Source: Spirogloea muscicola
Lineage: Eukaryota; Streptophyta; Zygnematophyceae; Spirogloeales; Spirogloeaceae
NCBI GenBank assembly: GCA_009602725.1
Contig: WELB01000001.1
Span: 112,272 to 153,576, forward strand
DNA: 41,305 nucleotides
Reading direction: 5' to 3'
In this document: piece by piece, positions 24,493-34,798 of the stretch
How positions within the stretch are numbered: the stretch's first letter is position 1
Layout: every line of letters begins with the position of its first letter
Program-made: the position numbers and the translations under genes
Notes under the pieces: model-generated
The model's database searches: none
Seen by the model: the letters and a program-made list of their open reading frames with translations, nothing else
Told to the model about the DNA's origin: nothing

Positions 24493-27400
24493 ATGGCCNC
24501 GGCGGCGGCAGCGGCAGCGGCGGCGGCGGCAGTGGCGGCGGCGGTGGCGCGGGCCCTGGCGCGAGTGGCTTGCTTGCACGGGGCCCATTCGAACCGCCGG
24601 ATGAGCTCGAGCGCGCGCTGCAGGCGCAATGGCTGCGCCTGCAGGACGTGCTCGGCGATCCGGGCGCGTCCGAGGGCGCCATCCACGCCGCCCTCCAGGA
24701 GCGCGTCTCCGGCTCCGCCACCGCGCACGGCCACGTCGCTCAGGGCCTGCTGTACGGCGCGCTCGCCGACGCTGCCGCGGCGTCCCGCCTCTTTGGGTAC
24801 CTCACCTCAGTGACGCGGGACGGCTACGCCGCCGCCGCCACTGCGCTCAAGGTCCGCTGAAGCGCTCCCCGCAATCTCATGACTTGCTGCTGTGCTCACT
24901 GTGACAGTGCTCACAGTGCTGGACAGCTCAGGGGTTGCTCCGGGCTGCACCAGTCACTGCTGTTCTGGTCGGACCTCGCTACTTCTGTCGCCGTGCGTTC
25001 AGATGCAGAGGAGAAGTCTATGTACTGGGCCTGCATGCATGCGCATTTGTTTGCCAGGTTTTATAGCCAGCCACGATACATGACCACAATCGCTGCTGAC
25101 AGGTCCTTGGCCTTGCCTCTCATTTGGCATTTCTGTTGTGCTATTGCCCTGCCTTTGCAGGACTTGGTCATGCAGAAGTGGCCAAAGCTGCTGGAGGCTG
25201 CACGTGTGCAAGCTGTGTGGGTGTTTCGCCAGGTACGCAGGACCATGCATACGCTTACCCAGCCTGAGCAAGTGCAGTACTGGCAAAGGAAGGACCACAT
25301 AAGTAAGATGAATTTGGCCAGCTAGGGACAGTCCTGCTACCTCAACTCGTCGAGGACGGAAGTGACAGCAGTGACTGCATTCTTTGTGAGCAAGGGACCA
25401 AGTTCTGATTGCAACTCATGCTTGCAGCTCGTCGGCCTCACCGTGGCCGACGCCGAGGCCTTGGCGCTTGCCATGCTCCGTCAGGTGGCTGGCGGTGACC
25501 TCAGTGCAGCCAACGTCTGGCTCGCATCACAGCTGCTGGAAGTCTTCCAGTCGAACCTTGCTTGGCTCTTGGACCTCCCAGCGCTTGCGACTACCGCGCT
25601 GTTTGCGTACTTGCGGCTCCTGCCGGACCACGCGGCAGCCAAGCACGAGCAGCGGCTGCGGCAGAGCGAGGCCGCCTTCTGCTGCCATCTCTTGCACGAG
25701 CGCTTTCAGGACTGCCTTGCGATTGGCCGCGACCTCATTCGGCTGCTGCAGGACGTTGCTGGCCTGCCAGAGTTCGAGCCCATCTGGCGCGACCTATTGT
25801 GCAATGCAGCACCGTTTCAGGCGACAGCGCCCTCCCTCTCGGGCCTCGAGCAGCTCTACGCTACGCGCACGCCCGTGCGCTACGTCGTGTCGCGCGTCAC
25901 ACCAGATGCTGAGACACAGCTCCTCTTCATGCTCACGCATGTGCGCATGGGCAACCAGCGGCGCTACCAGACGTGGTTCGCACAGCGCTTCCTGTCGACG
26001 CCAGAGAGCGAGTCGCTGGTCAGCGATCTCATCCGCTACATCTGCTGTGCGCACCACCCGCCCAACGCCATCTTGCAATCGGACATCGTGCCGCGATGGG
26101 CCATCGTTGGCTGGCTCCTCAAGTGCGTCAAGTCGGGACACGTTGAGGCCAGTGCCAAGCTGGCGCTCTTCTTTGACTGGCTCTTCTTCGGCGTGTCCGA
26201 CAACATCATGAATATTGAGCCAGCCATCCTCCTCATGGTGTACTCGATTCCAAAATACGTGGACCTCACGCACACCCTTCTTGAGGTTTGACCTTACAGC
26301 GCGCCCCCTGTCACCAGAGTCAGCATGTTTGATATTAGCACCTTCCTCTCTGGGACAAGACAGATTTGTGACCTGCACACTGATTGGAGCCGACTGAGTG
26401 AGCCCCTTGCAGTTCCTGTTCTTGCTCGTTGAGCACTTCGATCCACCACGGCGTGAGCTCATCCAGCGCGGCGTGGCCTCGTCAGTCGACATCCTCATCA
26501 GCAAGGGCGTCGTGCGGTCACTGGAGCCGCTATACGCCAACCCACTGGTGCACCCCGAGCTGCGAGAAAAGCTTCAGGCGGCATTCCCGGCCCATTGCCG
26601 GCCCGAGCTTGGCCCGCGCCCTGCAGCTCCGCTGCCAACATTGGCGCAGGGTGAAAGCAGGCCTCCGGACACAGGTGTACCGAGGCTGCTGGTAGATGCG
26701 AGCACGTCCATGCCTGGGGAGCATGGTAAGTCGCCAAGAAATGCAGCACCTCAAAGTAGTTCCACAGAGGGCAACATGGACACCAACGGACTTCTTGAGA
26801 AGGCCGGCCCGGTACCAGAAATTCCGCCTGTCTCATTGGCGGGTAGCCTCAAGCGAAAGCGGCAGTTGAGCACCGACAATGAGGCGGCTGACCTGCACGA
26901 GAGACTCGACTGGCTGGCCAAAGCCATGGCCGGGTCGCAGCAGGGGGTCATTGATGCCTTGGTGCAGCTGCTGGAGCTGGTGGTGGCTGCCCCCAGGCTT
27001 GCTGGCGTAGACCGCCAGCAGCCCAGGATGGCAGTTGGCCACGAGGACATGCGCTCGAATGGCAGGAAGTATCACGTGCTGGAATCGTCCCCGCTGTACG
27101 CCCCTGATGTCGCGAAGCAAATGGAGGATGTGTTTTCGAAAGCTGGGTATCAGGTAACAGGGCCTTCTACTTACAGATAGGTTTTTTGGCTAAAGTGGCT
27201 GAGGTCAAGTCCTACCCCTCGCTTGTCAGTAAGTCTTGCAGTAGGGGTCACCTTGACTCTGCGTCACTGGGTGTTGCTTGAGTACCTGCATTTTGGCCAA
27301 GCTTCTGTGCTGTATTGGGCATGCAGGTCTGTGCACCGCTGCGCTCTCTGCCATCAGAAATGCCCGATGGCGACGAGATAATGTCTGTGACCTCCACCCT

Positions 27401-29117
27401 TCTCCGGCTTTTCGTGGCAACAAGGAACTCGCAGCTGCGGCAGTTGCTTGCGACCTGGCAGCAGCAGGTAGTCTGACTCCGAGTTACCGAGGAGCCATTG
27501 CTATGGAAAATTTGAGATTGTAGCTGCAGGACCTAGGCTTCAGACTGCGATGCCTTTGCCAGAGTATGCTAGAATGCAATCTGCACAAAGTTCTGCAAGG
27601 GTCTAAAAGGGCCCTCCTCGGCTGCTTGTGACTGCAACTATCTGCTGCAGGGCATTGCTGTCAGCACGCGGCTTCTTTGCTATGTCGCAAGAGTTGCTGA
27701 GGAGCTGGAGCAGACCTCAAAGAGGGAGCTTGGGACAAGAGACGAGGTGCCGGACAGTACTGAACAATTGGAGCAGCCCGGCCAGGGCGCTGTGCAGGAC
27801 GAGCTAGAGGCGCTGCCAGCTGTCGCACACTCTTCGCCATCCCCTCTGGTCAAGACGGAAAGCGAAGTAGACCGTGCAGCCGCGACTACTGCAGAGAGGT
27901 TGGCCAGCGGGAGCACAGCTGGCGCGTCAAGCTCCAGCCCAAGAGGCAATGAAAAGCAGCCTCGGCGGGCAGAGGAGCTTCTGAAGGAGGTCAGAGATGG
28001 CGGCGCGTTGTCGGACATGCACAGGCGAGGCCGGGCGGCAGTGGCCGATGCCTTCTGGGCTTACGAGGAATTTCTTCGGGACGTAGGAAAGAGGAAACGC
28101 GCCACCACCACTGCAACCAGCGCAGCAGCAATAAGGGAGGGCGAGAGCAAAAGCGAAGCTGCAGCCGGCAGCAGTGCTGGCGACAGCAAGGCAGCAGGTG
28201 TACCAGAGCTGCCGTCTTTGCAGCAGCTCCTGCTCACGGACCTGGGAACGTGCCTGCTGTGGAACACATATCGGCTGCTGCAGGTCCTGCCGGCCGTTTT
28301 CAAGTACTTGCCACACCTCACAATGTGCAACGAGGAGGTCGTGCACCTCCTGCTATCGGCGCTTGACCCGCTCGAGCTCTGCCGCCTTCTGTGCCGTGTC
28401 GATGTTGGCGATGTGGCCATTGTGGGAAGCGGCAGTAAGGACGTGGATATGGCGCGCCTGGTGAAGTGCTCGCTTGCGTGGGAGTCGCTGGAGCAGCAGT
28501 GGTTCTGGCAGCTGCTGGCAGCGGAGGTGCAGCGATGGCCCCTGCCTGCACTCCTGAGGCTGCTCACCATAGTCATCGCCGCCATCCGCCCCCAGGTCGA
28601 CAGTGAGGCGGTTGTTGGCTTCATGTCGCTGCTGCGGTGCCGCGAGCCGGCTCCGCAGCTCCTTGAGCTCGTCCTGGGTCTCCCGCCCTCCTTTGACCAG
28701 GTCCCAGCGGCCATGCTGAGCGTCTGGTCCTCTAGCCACCGCGCTCTCCTGGTGACGCTGCTGCAACAGCATCAGTCAGCGAAGGGCAAGACCAGCGCCG
28801 CTGCCGAGCCTGTGCAAAAGGACGGCGAGCACGAGCACTTGCCCAACGGCGTTTGGAGGGCCAACTCTGACTGCAAGCGGAGCCCGGTTGAAGACACTGT
28901 CATGGAATCAGCTCCTGTGAAGCAGGAGCCAAGCGAGCATCTGCTGGGAGGTGCTGGCAGCCTACCTGCAGGTGGCCAGTCTGGGGTGCAGCGGTTGGAC
29001 CCTGCCAAGGAGCATACAGAATTGGGAGGTGATGGCAATTCTTTAGCAGATCCACAGCGGGACCGTAGCAAGCTCAGCGGCGTTCGCAGACGCCCCCAGG
29101 GGGCCATCACAGAATGA
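24493..29117 (+). CDS. INTS3: Integrator complex subunit 3
   Basis: A subunit of the Integrator complex, which cleaves nascent snRNA and other Pol II transcripts; in animals it also binds ssDNA as part of the SOSS complex. Exons 2-6 splice in phase: 25161-25232, 25428-26285, 26413-27153, 27327-27467 and 27651-29117. Exon 1 ends at 24851. Landmarks in order: DELERALQAQW, HGHVAQGLLYGAL, TRDGYAAA, MQKWPKLLEAARVQAVWV, GGDLSAANVWLASQLLEV, FCCHLLHERFQDCLAIGRDL, LPEFEPIWRDLL, RVTPDAETQLLFM, GNQRRYQTWFAQRFLSTPES, SDIVPRWAIVGWLLK, KLALFFDWLFF, NIMNIEPAILLM and NPLVHPELREKL. Together these are the conserved INTS3 N-terminal repeat domain. The C-terminal 488 codons are one exon, partly low-complexity, and match family members only weakly by eye. 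The start is uncertain: the ATG at 24493 is out of frame with the rest of exon 1 as written, and an N at 24499 lies just behind it, so a small indel there is likely. Confidence 0.93.
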
Positions 29118-31130
29118 CTTCACAGCCCCTCCCCAGCAAGTGACTAAGCAATCAGCCGAAATGTCTTGCCGGCTGCCTGGCACGATTCGTCGATTTGAGC
29201 TCGACCATTTGCTCACATTGGCCAGCTGAACTGCACAAGGCCGACGAATGTCGTTCATTGCCCACAAGGAAGCGCAGACTGTCAGAAGAGCTGCATCTTT
29301 TCAAGGCTGACTGAAGAAAGCAGAGAACAAATACGTTTCCATCTCAAGGTAAGCCCTTGATGTGCATCTTGTAATTGTTCTGCGTCCAGTCATGTTGCAT
29401 TGCTGCTGACGAAAGGTAGCAAAGTAGGCGGACAGGTTGTCATTCTGCATGTATCCTGTCGTCACTGTCACACGAGCTACTAAAGTCTCCAAATGTTGCA
29501 GATGCAAAATCCTTGGCAATGTGCACTGCGCAAGCATCACTTGGGGGCCTGACTTTACATTGCAAGACCTGCTTCTGACCTGAAGGTGAACACATCTTTG
29601 TTCTGAAGGTATGCAGGTCGTGGATCCAACTTTGCGAGCATGTGCAACAATGATGGCTGGCTGGGTAGAGCCCAAGCAGTTCTCTGAAGGAGATCGAACT
29701 CTCTTGGCTTGCTCCTGCAGGGTACTCCGCGTCACCACTTAGGCTCTTAAGATGGAGAATAAGGAGCGCGGTTTGGGAGGAGGAGAAGCGGATGGCCGAG
29801 AGAGGGAGATCTCGATGTTGACTAAGGATTTTGTCTTGGGTTGCCTGACCAAGACTTGGGAAGGCTTCAACCACGTGGAGCAGCACTTGCCTACCATGAA
29901 TATCTGATGCCGAGGAGTGACCTAAGCAGGACGCTTGTCCGCAACACAGTTGTAGTGCCCTTTACATTATGGTGGCAATGGGCGGCAGCTCCGCACCACC
30001 ACACTTGGATGAAGTCACCGATTGTTGCGCAGGTGTTCTTTGTCCGAGGATGTGTCTGGAGGGGGTATCATGTCTCATGTAGCATCACTGTTGGATGGTG
30101 GTTTTAAGCAGCAAGACTGGAACAGGTTGGATGGACGATAGACTTGCCCATGCAGTCAAGCCAAATCATGCTCGCTACCTTGACTCAGGCTGCATTGGCA
30201 AGCAAGCCCCGCCCTTATATAGCTGAGTCACAGTTGACGCCAGTATATGTACCTGTCTATGCGCAAGGCGCTCCCGTCACTTTGCAGCAGCACTCCAATA
30301 TGCTGCCATAAGCAGATAATGCTGACTGTGCCAGTCCTGATCGTACAGCTTCCGTGTTCCCAGTGTCAGGCAAGCACTGCCTCTAAGAAAAAGTATGCAG
30401 CATTGCGTGACTATTGGGCTGCAACTGTAACCTTGTACAAGATTGTGGAGTGCATCTACTGTGCTTAACGTGGTCCCCTCTGACAATGTGGAGGCCTCAT
30501 CTGGGGGTCAGAAATCATCTCCTCCTTCATTGACCTGAAACTATCGGACGCCCGCGTCTTCTTTTGCCCTCTTCCTTGGTGCACATGCACGCTGAAAAGG
30601 CTTGAGGCTCGAGGCTTCTGGCCGGGACCACATCACTTCACATGCTGCTGATGTATGATGTCCAGGGCAGCCTCTTCATTGTGTGGGCAATAGGAAGTCA
30701 GATGAGGTGATGGGAGGACGGGCGACTGGGCTGCGTGAAGCCAGAGAAAGAAAGCCAGAGGCTGCTGCAAGGGCGCGAAACTTATTAGTTGGGGGAAGAA
30801 AGAAAGAGAGGGGCTCTTTGATGCCGCCGGGTTGCTTGCTCGAGTGTACAGGTGCGGCTTGCCATCTCCCTGCAGCGGTCCCCGGCACTGCCGTCACTTG
30901 CGGGGCAGGCTGGGTGTTGCCTCCGGACTCCACCAGGCGACGCTCTTCCGCTCGCTAGTTTTCTGATCTGGTTGCTGACTAGAGGCTGTTGAGCGCCCAC
31001 TCGCAGATCATGGAGAGTATATCCTGCTTTGTGCATCTTCCGGCCCTTTCAGACTTGAACTCCTGCACAGGCTAGCGCGCAGCGTTGTGTCCAGAGAATA
31101 CCAAGGGGAATGAATCGATGTCAACGGCAG
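29118..31130. other. Gene-poor interval after INTS3
   Basis: About 2 kb with only short unrelated open frames. A TGTAA at about 29369 could serve INTS3 polyadenylation. Repeat copies begin near 30.73 kb. I see no tRNA, snRNA or recognisable protein here. Confidence 0.5.
30842..30995 (+). repeat. Diverged repeat copy in the right cluster
   Basis: A front-block relative with TACAGGTGCGGCTTGCCATC and CCCTGCAGCGGTCC, followed by GTTGCTGACTAGAGGCTGTTGAGC. Just upstream, at about 30733-30785, part of the same block appears in inverse orientation (its complement reads GCAGCAGCCTCTGGCTTTC). Confidence 0.5.
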
Positions 31131-31540
31131 GCGCTCTCGCCCAAGTGTATCGCATGCGCCTGTCAGTATCGCTGCAGCGGTCAATGGCACACGCGTTGCA
31201 TCTGCGTGCCGGTCGCGCTTTGGCTGCAGCCTCTGGGTACAGACAGGGGACTCGCTACTCGAAGACTAGGCGTCTGACCTGCGGCTGCTCAAAAGGGGAT
31301 ATTGAGCACCCAGTGGCCAGTTCGGTTGCTTGGTCTTCCAGCGCGCTTTCCTGACCCCTTCGAATTCTGTTCATTCTCGTTCCTGGGCTGGCCAATCACA
31401 GCCATCGCCCATTACTGTTCTGGCATAGCATCTTCAGGCCCCTTCGTAGCTGCTAAGCGCTTGTAGGCCCCTCCGAACCTTTGTCAAGTCTTTTTGGGCT
31501 GGCTTTTCGTAGCCCTTGCCCCCATTGGGAGTGCCACTTC
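31130..31540 (+). repeat. Best-preserved right copy of the hairpin repeat
   Basis: Colinear with 10083-10457. The front block starts at about 31137 (CTCGCCCAAGTGTATCGCATG) and is followed by the CTGACCTGCGGCTGCTC block (about 31270-31306). The hairpin is at 31385-31403, and the CTGGCATAGCATC to GGGAGTGCCACTTC block is at 31415-31540, including the hairpin at 31496-31515. By eye the last block matches 10333-10456 at the large majority of positions. A further, more divergent front block follows at about 31650-31770 and runs up to the telomeric tract. Confidence 0.8.
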
Positions 31541-31832
31541 CCATCACTGGAAGCGTCTTTCTCTCTACGAACACCCTCTGCATGCACCTGGCTGGCTTCC
31601 ACAGCCGCTCTTGCAATCAGCAGCCGCATTCCTCGACGCCGCAGGCTCGCTCGCTCGCTCAGGTGTGTCGCATGGGCCTGTCAGTCTCGCTGCATCGGTC
31701 AATGACATGCTGCATTGCGTCTGCGTGCTGGTCGAGCTTTGGCTGCAGCCTCTGGCCAGGGCACCCGGTAAGCGGAGACCAGATTCTCTGACCTGAGGCT
31801 GCGCAGTGAAGGATGTTGAGGGTTTGAAGGTC

Positions 31833-31914
31833 AGGGTTTAGGGTTAGGGTTTAGGGTTAGTATTTAGGGCTCTCAACTGAGGGTGTTGAAGTTTAGGGTT
31901 TAGGGTTTAGGGCA
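31833..31914 (+). repeat. Interstitial telomere-type repeat (TTTAGGG)
   Basis: Several perfect and degenerate copies of the plant/green-algal telomere unit TTTAGGG (with TTAGGG variants) in two short blocks, 31833-31867 and about 31890-31914. The sequence between them reads CTCTCAACTGAGGGTGTTGAA. The tract directly abuts the last diverged copy of the hairpin repeat (ending near 31820) and lies about 190 bp from the orphan eS8 exon. Confidence 0.9.
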
Positions 31915-32104
31915 CTCAGTGGGGAAGTCCTGGTCGACCGCCCGTGATCTGCGGCGCACGCCGTGGCGCGACCCTCGGTGGCGGCGGCGGCGGCGGCTGC
32001 CATGCTGCCGCACCCGGGCGCGCCGCTGGCGCCGGTGGGGGCGGCAATGGCGGCAGCAATGGCGTCTGAGGGGTTTAAAGGGGTTTAAGGCGGCGTAAGC
32101 TCAC

Positions 32105-32177
32105 TTCCGCTTCTTGCGCCATATCTTCTGCTTGCCGCCCGTCAGGCGCCGCTTGTGCAGCGAGTCTCGCGAGATAC
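32105..32177 (-). pseudogene. RPS8: Orphan exon of 40S ribosomal protein eS8 (RPS8), rest absent
   Basis: On the minus strand a 73 nt exon with good splice ends (CAG before 32177, GTGAGC after 32105) reads [20 protein letters not shown] then RKKRK. This is the highly conserved N terminus of ribosomal protein eS8 from residue 2. The phase fits a first exon of just ATGG, as expected for MGISRD. No acceptable ATGG exon is visible upstream and none of the downstream protein (YELGRQ onward) appears: the sequence past the donor runs through GCC-rich DNA into telomeric repeat. The exon itself is intact. This is either a gene fragment left by a chromosomal break or an assembly join; the poly-T/N at 32257-32278 is only 80 bp away. 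Confidence 0.85.
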
Positions 32178-32256
32178 CTGCGCCCGCCGTCCCGCCGCCG
32201 CGTCAGCCCGGCGGCCGCGCCCCAGCGGCGCGGCGGCGGCGGCTGGTAGCCCCATC

Positions 32257-32278
32257 TTTTTTTTTTTTTTTTTTTTTN
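32257..32278. other. Poly-T run ending in N, possible assembly gap
   Basis: About 21 consecutive T followed by a single N at 32278. It separates the eS8 exon from the first recognisable exon of the TrhO-like gene, so the order of these two pieces is not secure. Confidence 0.7.
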
Positions 32279-32289
32279 GCCCCCACGCA

Positions 32290-32355
32290 GCGGCGGTGGC
32301 GCCAGGAGGCCCCGACGGCGGCGCCACCTGCCAGCCGGCGGCCACGACGGCCACA

Positions 32356-32388
<33 letters not shown>

Positions 32389-34798
32389 TCGCCGCTCCTG
32401 GTGGCGTCCTTCTACCAGTACGCGCACCTGCCGGACTGCGCGGCGCTGCGGGAGCACGTCCGGGGCCTCTGCCACGCCCACGTTAGCCCTCGCCCACCAG
32501 CCACCGCCTGCAGCCGCATTCGTCTCGCACCACTGCCACCGGCGCCGACGATGAGCTGCTGGCGCTATCGAGGCGCGCTCCCGCCGAATGCCGGGCCAGC
32601 ATCGCTGGCCGGCATCAGAGGTTCTCGACAGTCAAAACCCATGTTTTGGTTTTCCCGGTGGCAGCGTGTGTCGGGCGGCATCATCCTCGCGCCCGAGGGC
32701 ATCAACGGCAGCGTCTGCGGCACGCGCGACGGCGTGGACGCCATGCTGGCGGCGTTGCGCGCCGACCTGCGCCTCGAGAACATGCGCCACACGGAGGTGC
32801 CTGCTGCCGCAGAGGGCGGCGGGGCGGCACACCTCGCCGAGCACGGCCACACGCCGCGCTCCCCGCTGGGCGCGGGCGTCGACGCGCCCTTCCGCTGGGA
32901 CCACGTCCGCGTGAAGCTCAAGAAGGAGGTGCGGCAGGGCTGCAGCCGCCAGCCTCCTGCTGCTGCCAGATTGGCTAGGTAATAGGTGTATGGTCTGGAA
33001 GATGTGGCGCCGAAAGTCAGGGTCAATGGCTAGGCTTTGCCACAGGCCCAATCATCAACCCTGTGTAACCTGGAGCCTCAATCATCAATGTGGGGGATGA
33101 GCTACAGGTTGATGGCTGGCTGAAGAGTTCTCAAGTGTTGAGGTGTCCCGCTGTCCTGAGCAGCATGAGCTTTCTAAACTCCTGGCACACTTTATTGCTA
33201 GGGCCTCTGGGCAACCTGTGGAGGAGCTCTGCCGCTCTTCTGCGACCAGTCTCGTGGACGACTGGGGTTGCCCTGACCGCGTTCAGAGCGTGAGCAACGT
33301 GTGCGCAGGTCGTTCCAATGGGTGTGGGTGGTCTCAATCCCTTGGCGCGCGCAGGCGTGTACGTGAAGCCCTGCGATTGGAACGAACTCATAAGCGACCC
33401 CAACACGGTGGTCGGCTGCTCTGGCCTCGGCCGGCTGCCAAGCCTGCTTGCTCTGCGCATGTTTGATCTGGTGCCTCTAGTGGTTGCCAAGCTTCGGCGG
33501 TTTCTAAGGGCTAGAACTGAGTGCTGGTGTTTTAGGGCTAGCTAGTGAGGGCTTCTGCTTGCAATAAATCATCAGAATGACATGGTGCAGATACTTGAAT
33601 GGACCTGGCAATATTTCAGAGTTGCCAATAAAGGAACAGCAGGCAGCTGGGGGCAGCTGTACAGCAGTATGCAATTGCTGAACCCTGTCGAGCTTGTTCT
33701 TGCGAGCGCAGATCGTCATAGATGTACGGAATGCGTATGAGACGCGAATAGGGTCTTTCCACAGGGCTCTCGAGCCCAAGACAGATTCTTTTCGCCAGTT
33801 TCCGCAGTGGGTGGAGAGCACCCTCCTTGGACAAATGCAGGGAGGCGGTGACGCCTCAACGTTAGCCTCGTCAATGTGGCGCTCCCACGTGGACATCACC
33901 CAGGCCACAAGAGGAGCCTCAGACGGCAACGAAGGAGCTGCTGCCTGTGCAGGGAGCAAGGCTCCTCGCATTGCCATGTACTGTACCGGTGGCATCCGTT
34001 GTGAAAAGGCCACTGCGTACATGCTAGAGAAAGGCTTTGAGGAGGTGTGGCTACATGTCCTGTTTGTGCTGTGAGCAGAGCCACCTGTTGTGCAATCATG
34101 TGAAAAACTCACATTCTTGAAATACTCCATTGCAGCTGCTCCACCAGCAGTGCCGACTTCATCCTGGGCTCTATATGTAGGATAGCAGAGCAACGGCTTG
34201 GGAGATGACTATGAGCACAGTGCTGAGGACTTGCTGTGTGGTAGCAGGTGTATCATTTGGAAGGGGGCATCCTAAAGTACCTGCAAGAAGTTCCGGCATC
34301 TGAGAGCTTGTGGCAGGGCGAGTGCTTTGTCTTTGATAAGCGCGTCTCGGTGGGCCACAGCCTCGCGCCAGGAACATTCCGCCTCTGCTATGCATGCCAA
34401 CAACCTGTCAGGCATGCAACGTCCCCTCAAGCCCTGCTTGAATGCAGGTCCTTTGCAGCAGTGGCACTGCAGCAGTGGCAACAACAACTGCCATGTCATC
34501 AACGAGATATGCATTTTTTGCAATGTGCCACTTCATGTGCTTATATCTAAGTAGAGCTCAAATTATAATCTGTAACAAATGGTGCAGCGCCAAGGACATG
34601 GCATCGTCGCAGTGGGAGGTGGGCGTGTCGTGCCCACACTGCTTCGGCACAAGGTCGGAGGCTGAGAGGGCACGGGCCAGGGCCAGGCAGGAGCAGGTCA
34701 AGGTGTGGGGCCGTGTGGGCGGCCCTGATCGTGGCCGCCGGCACAAGGTGACGCAGGAGGCGCAGGAGGAGCGGCTCTGCCAAGTTGGGCCCTTGTGA
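32290..34798 (+). CDS. Rhodanese-domain tRNA uridine hydroxylase (TrhO/UPF0176 family)
   Basis: The bacterial family member TrhO makes 5-hydroxyuridine at tRNA position 34; plant homologues are plastid rhodanese-like proteins, and plastid location is inferred here. Exon 1 ends at 32481 with [18 protein letters not shown]. Later exons are 32665-32928 ([15 protein letters not shown], then [13 protein letters not shown]), 33309-33410 ([16 protein letters not shown]), 33712-34044, 34248-34411 and 34588-34798, all in phase. The rhodanese core starts at [15 protein letters not shown]. The active-site loop [15 protein letters not shown] carries the catalytic cysteine, and [11 protein letters not shown] follows. 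The C terminus has a CYAC and a CPHC pair typical of the longer family members, probably binding zinc. The junction at 34412 uses a GC donor. The 5' end is unsettled because alanine-rich sequence runs back to the poly-T/N; a start codon could not be fixed. Confidence 0.9.

Noticed and set aside
25794-26540. 248-codon minus-strand open frame opposite INTS3
   Set aside because: Antisense to strongly conserved INTS3 coding sequence, with no domain of its own.
29300-30480. tRNA or small RNA gene
   Set aside because: I looked for the conserved T-loop GTTCGAATC type box and cloverleaf arms and found none convincing.
32588-32645. ATGG followed by GT on the minus strand at about 32641, as a possible first exon of eS8
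   Set aside because: The donor (GTTTTG) is weak and the site lies inside a TrhO intron beyond the poly-T/N, so linkage cannot be supported.
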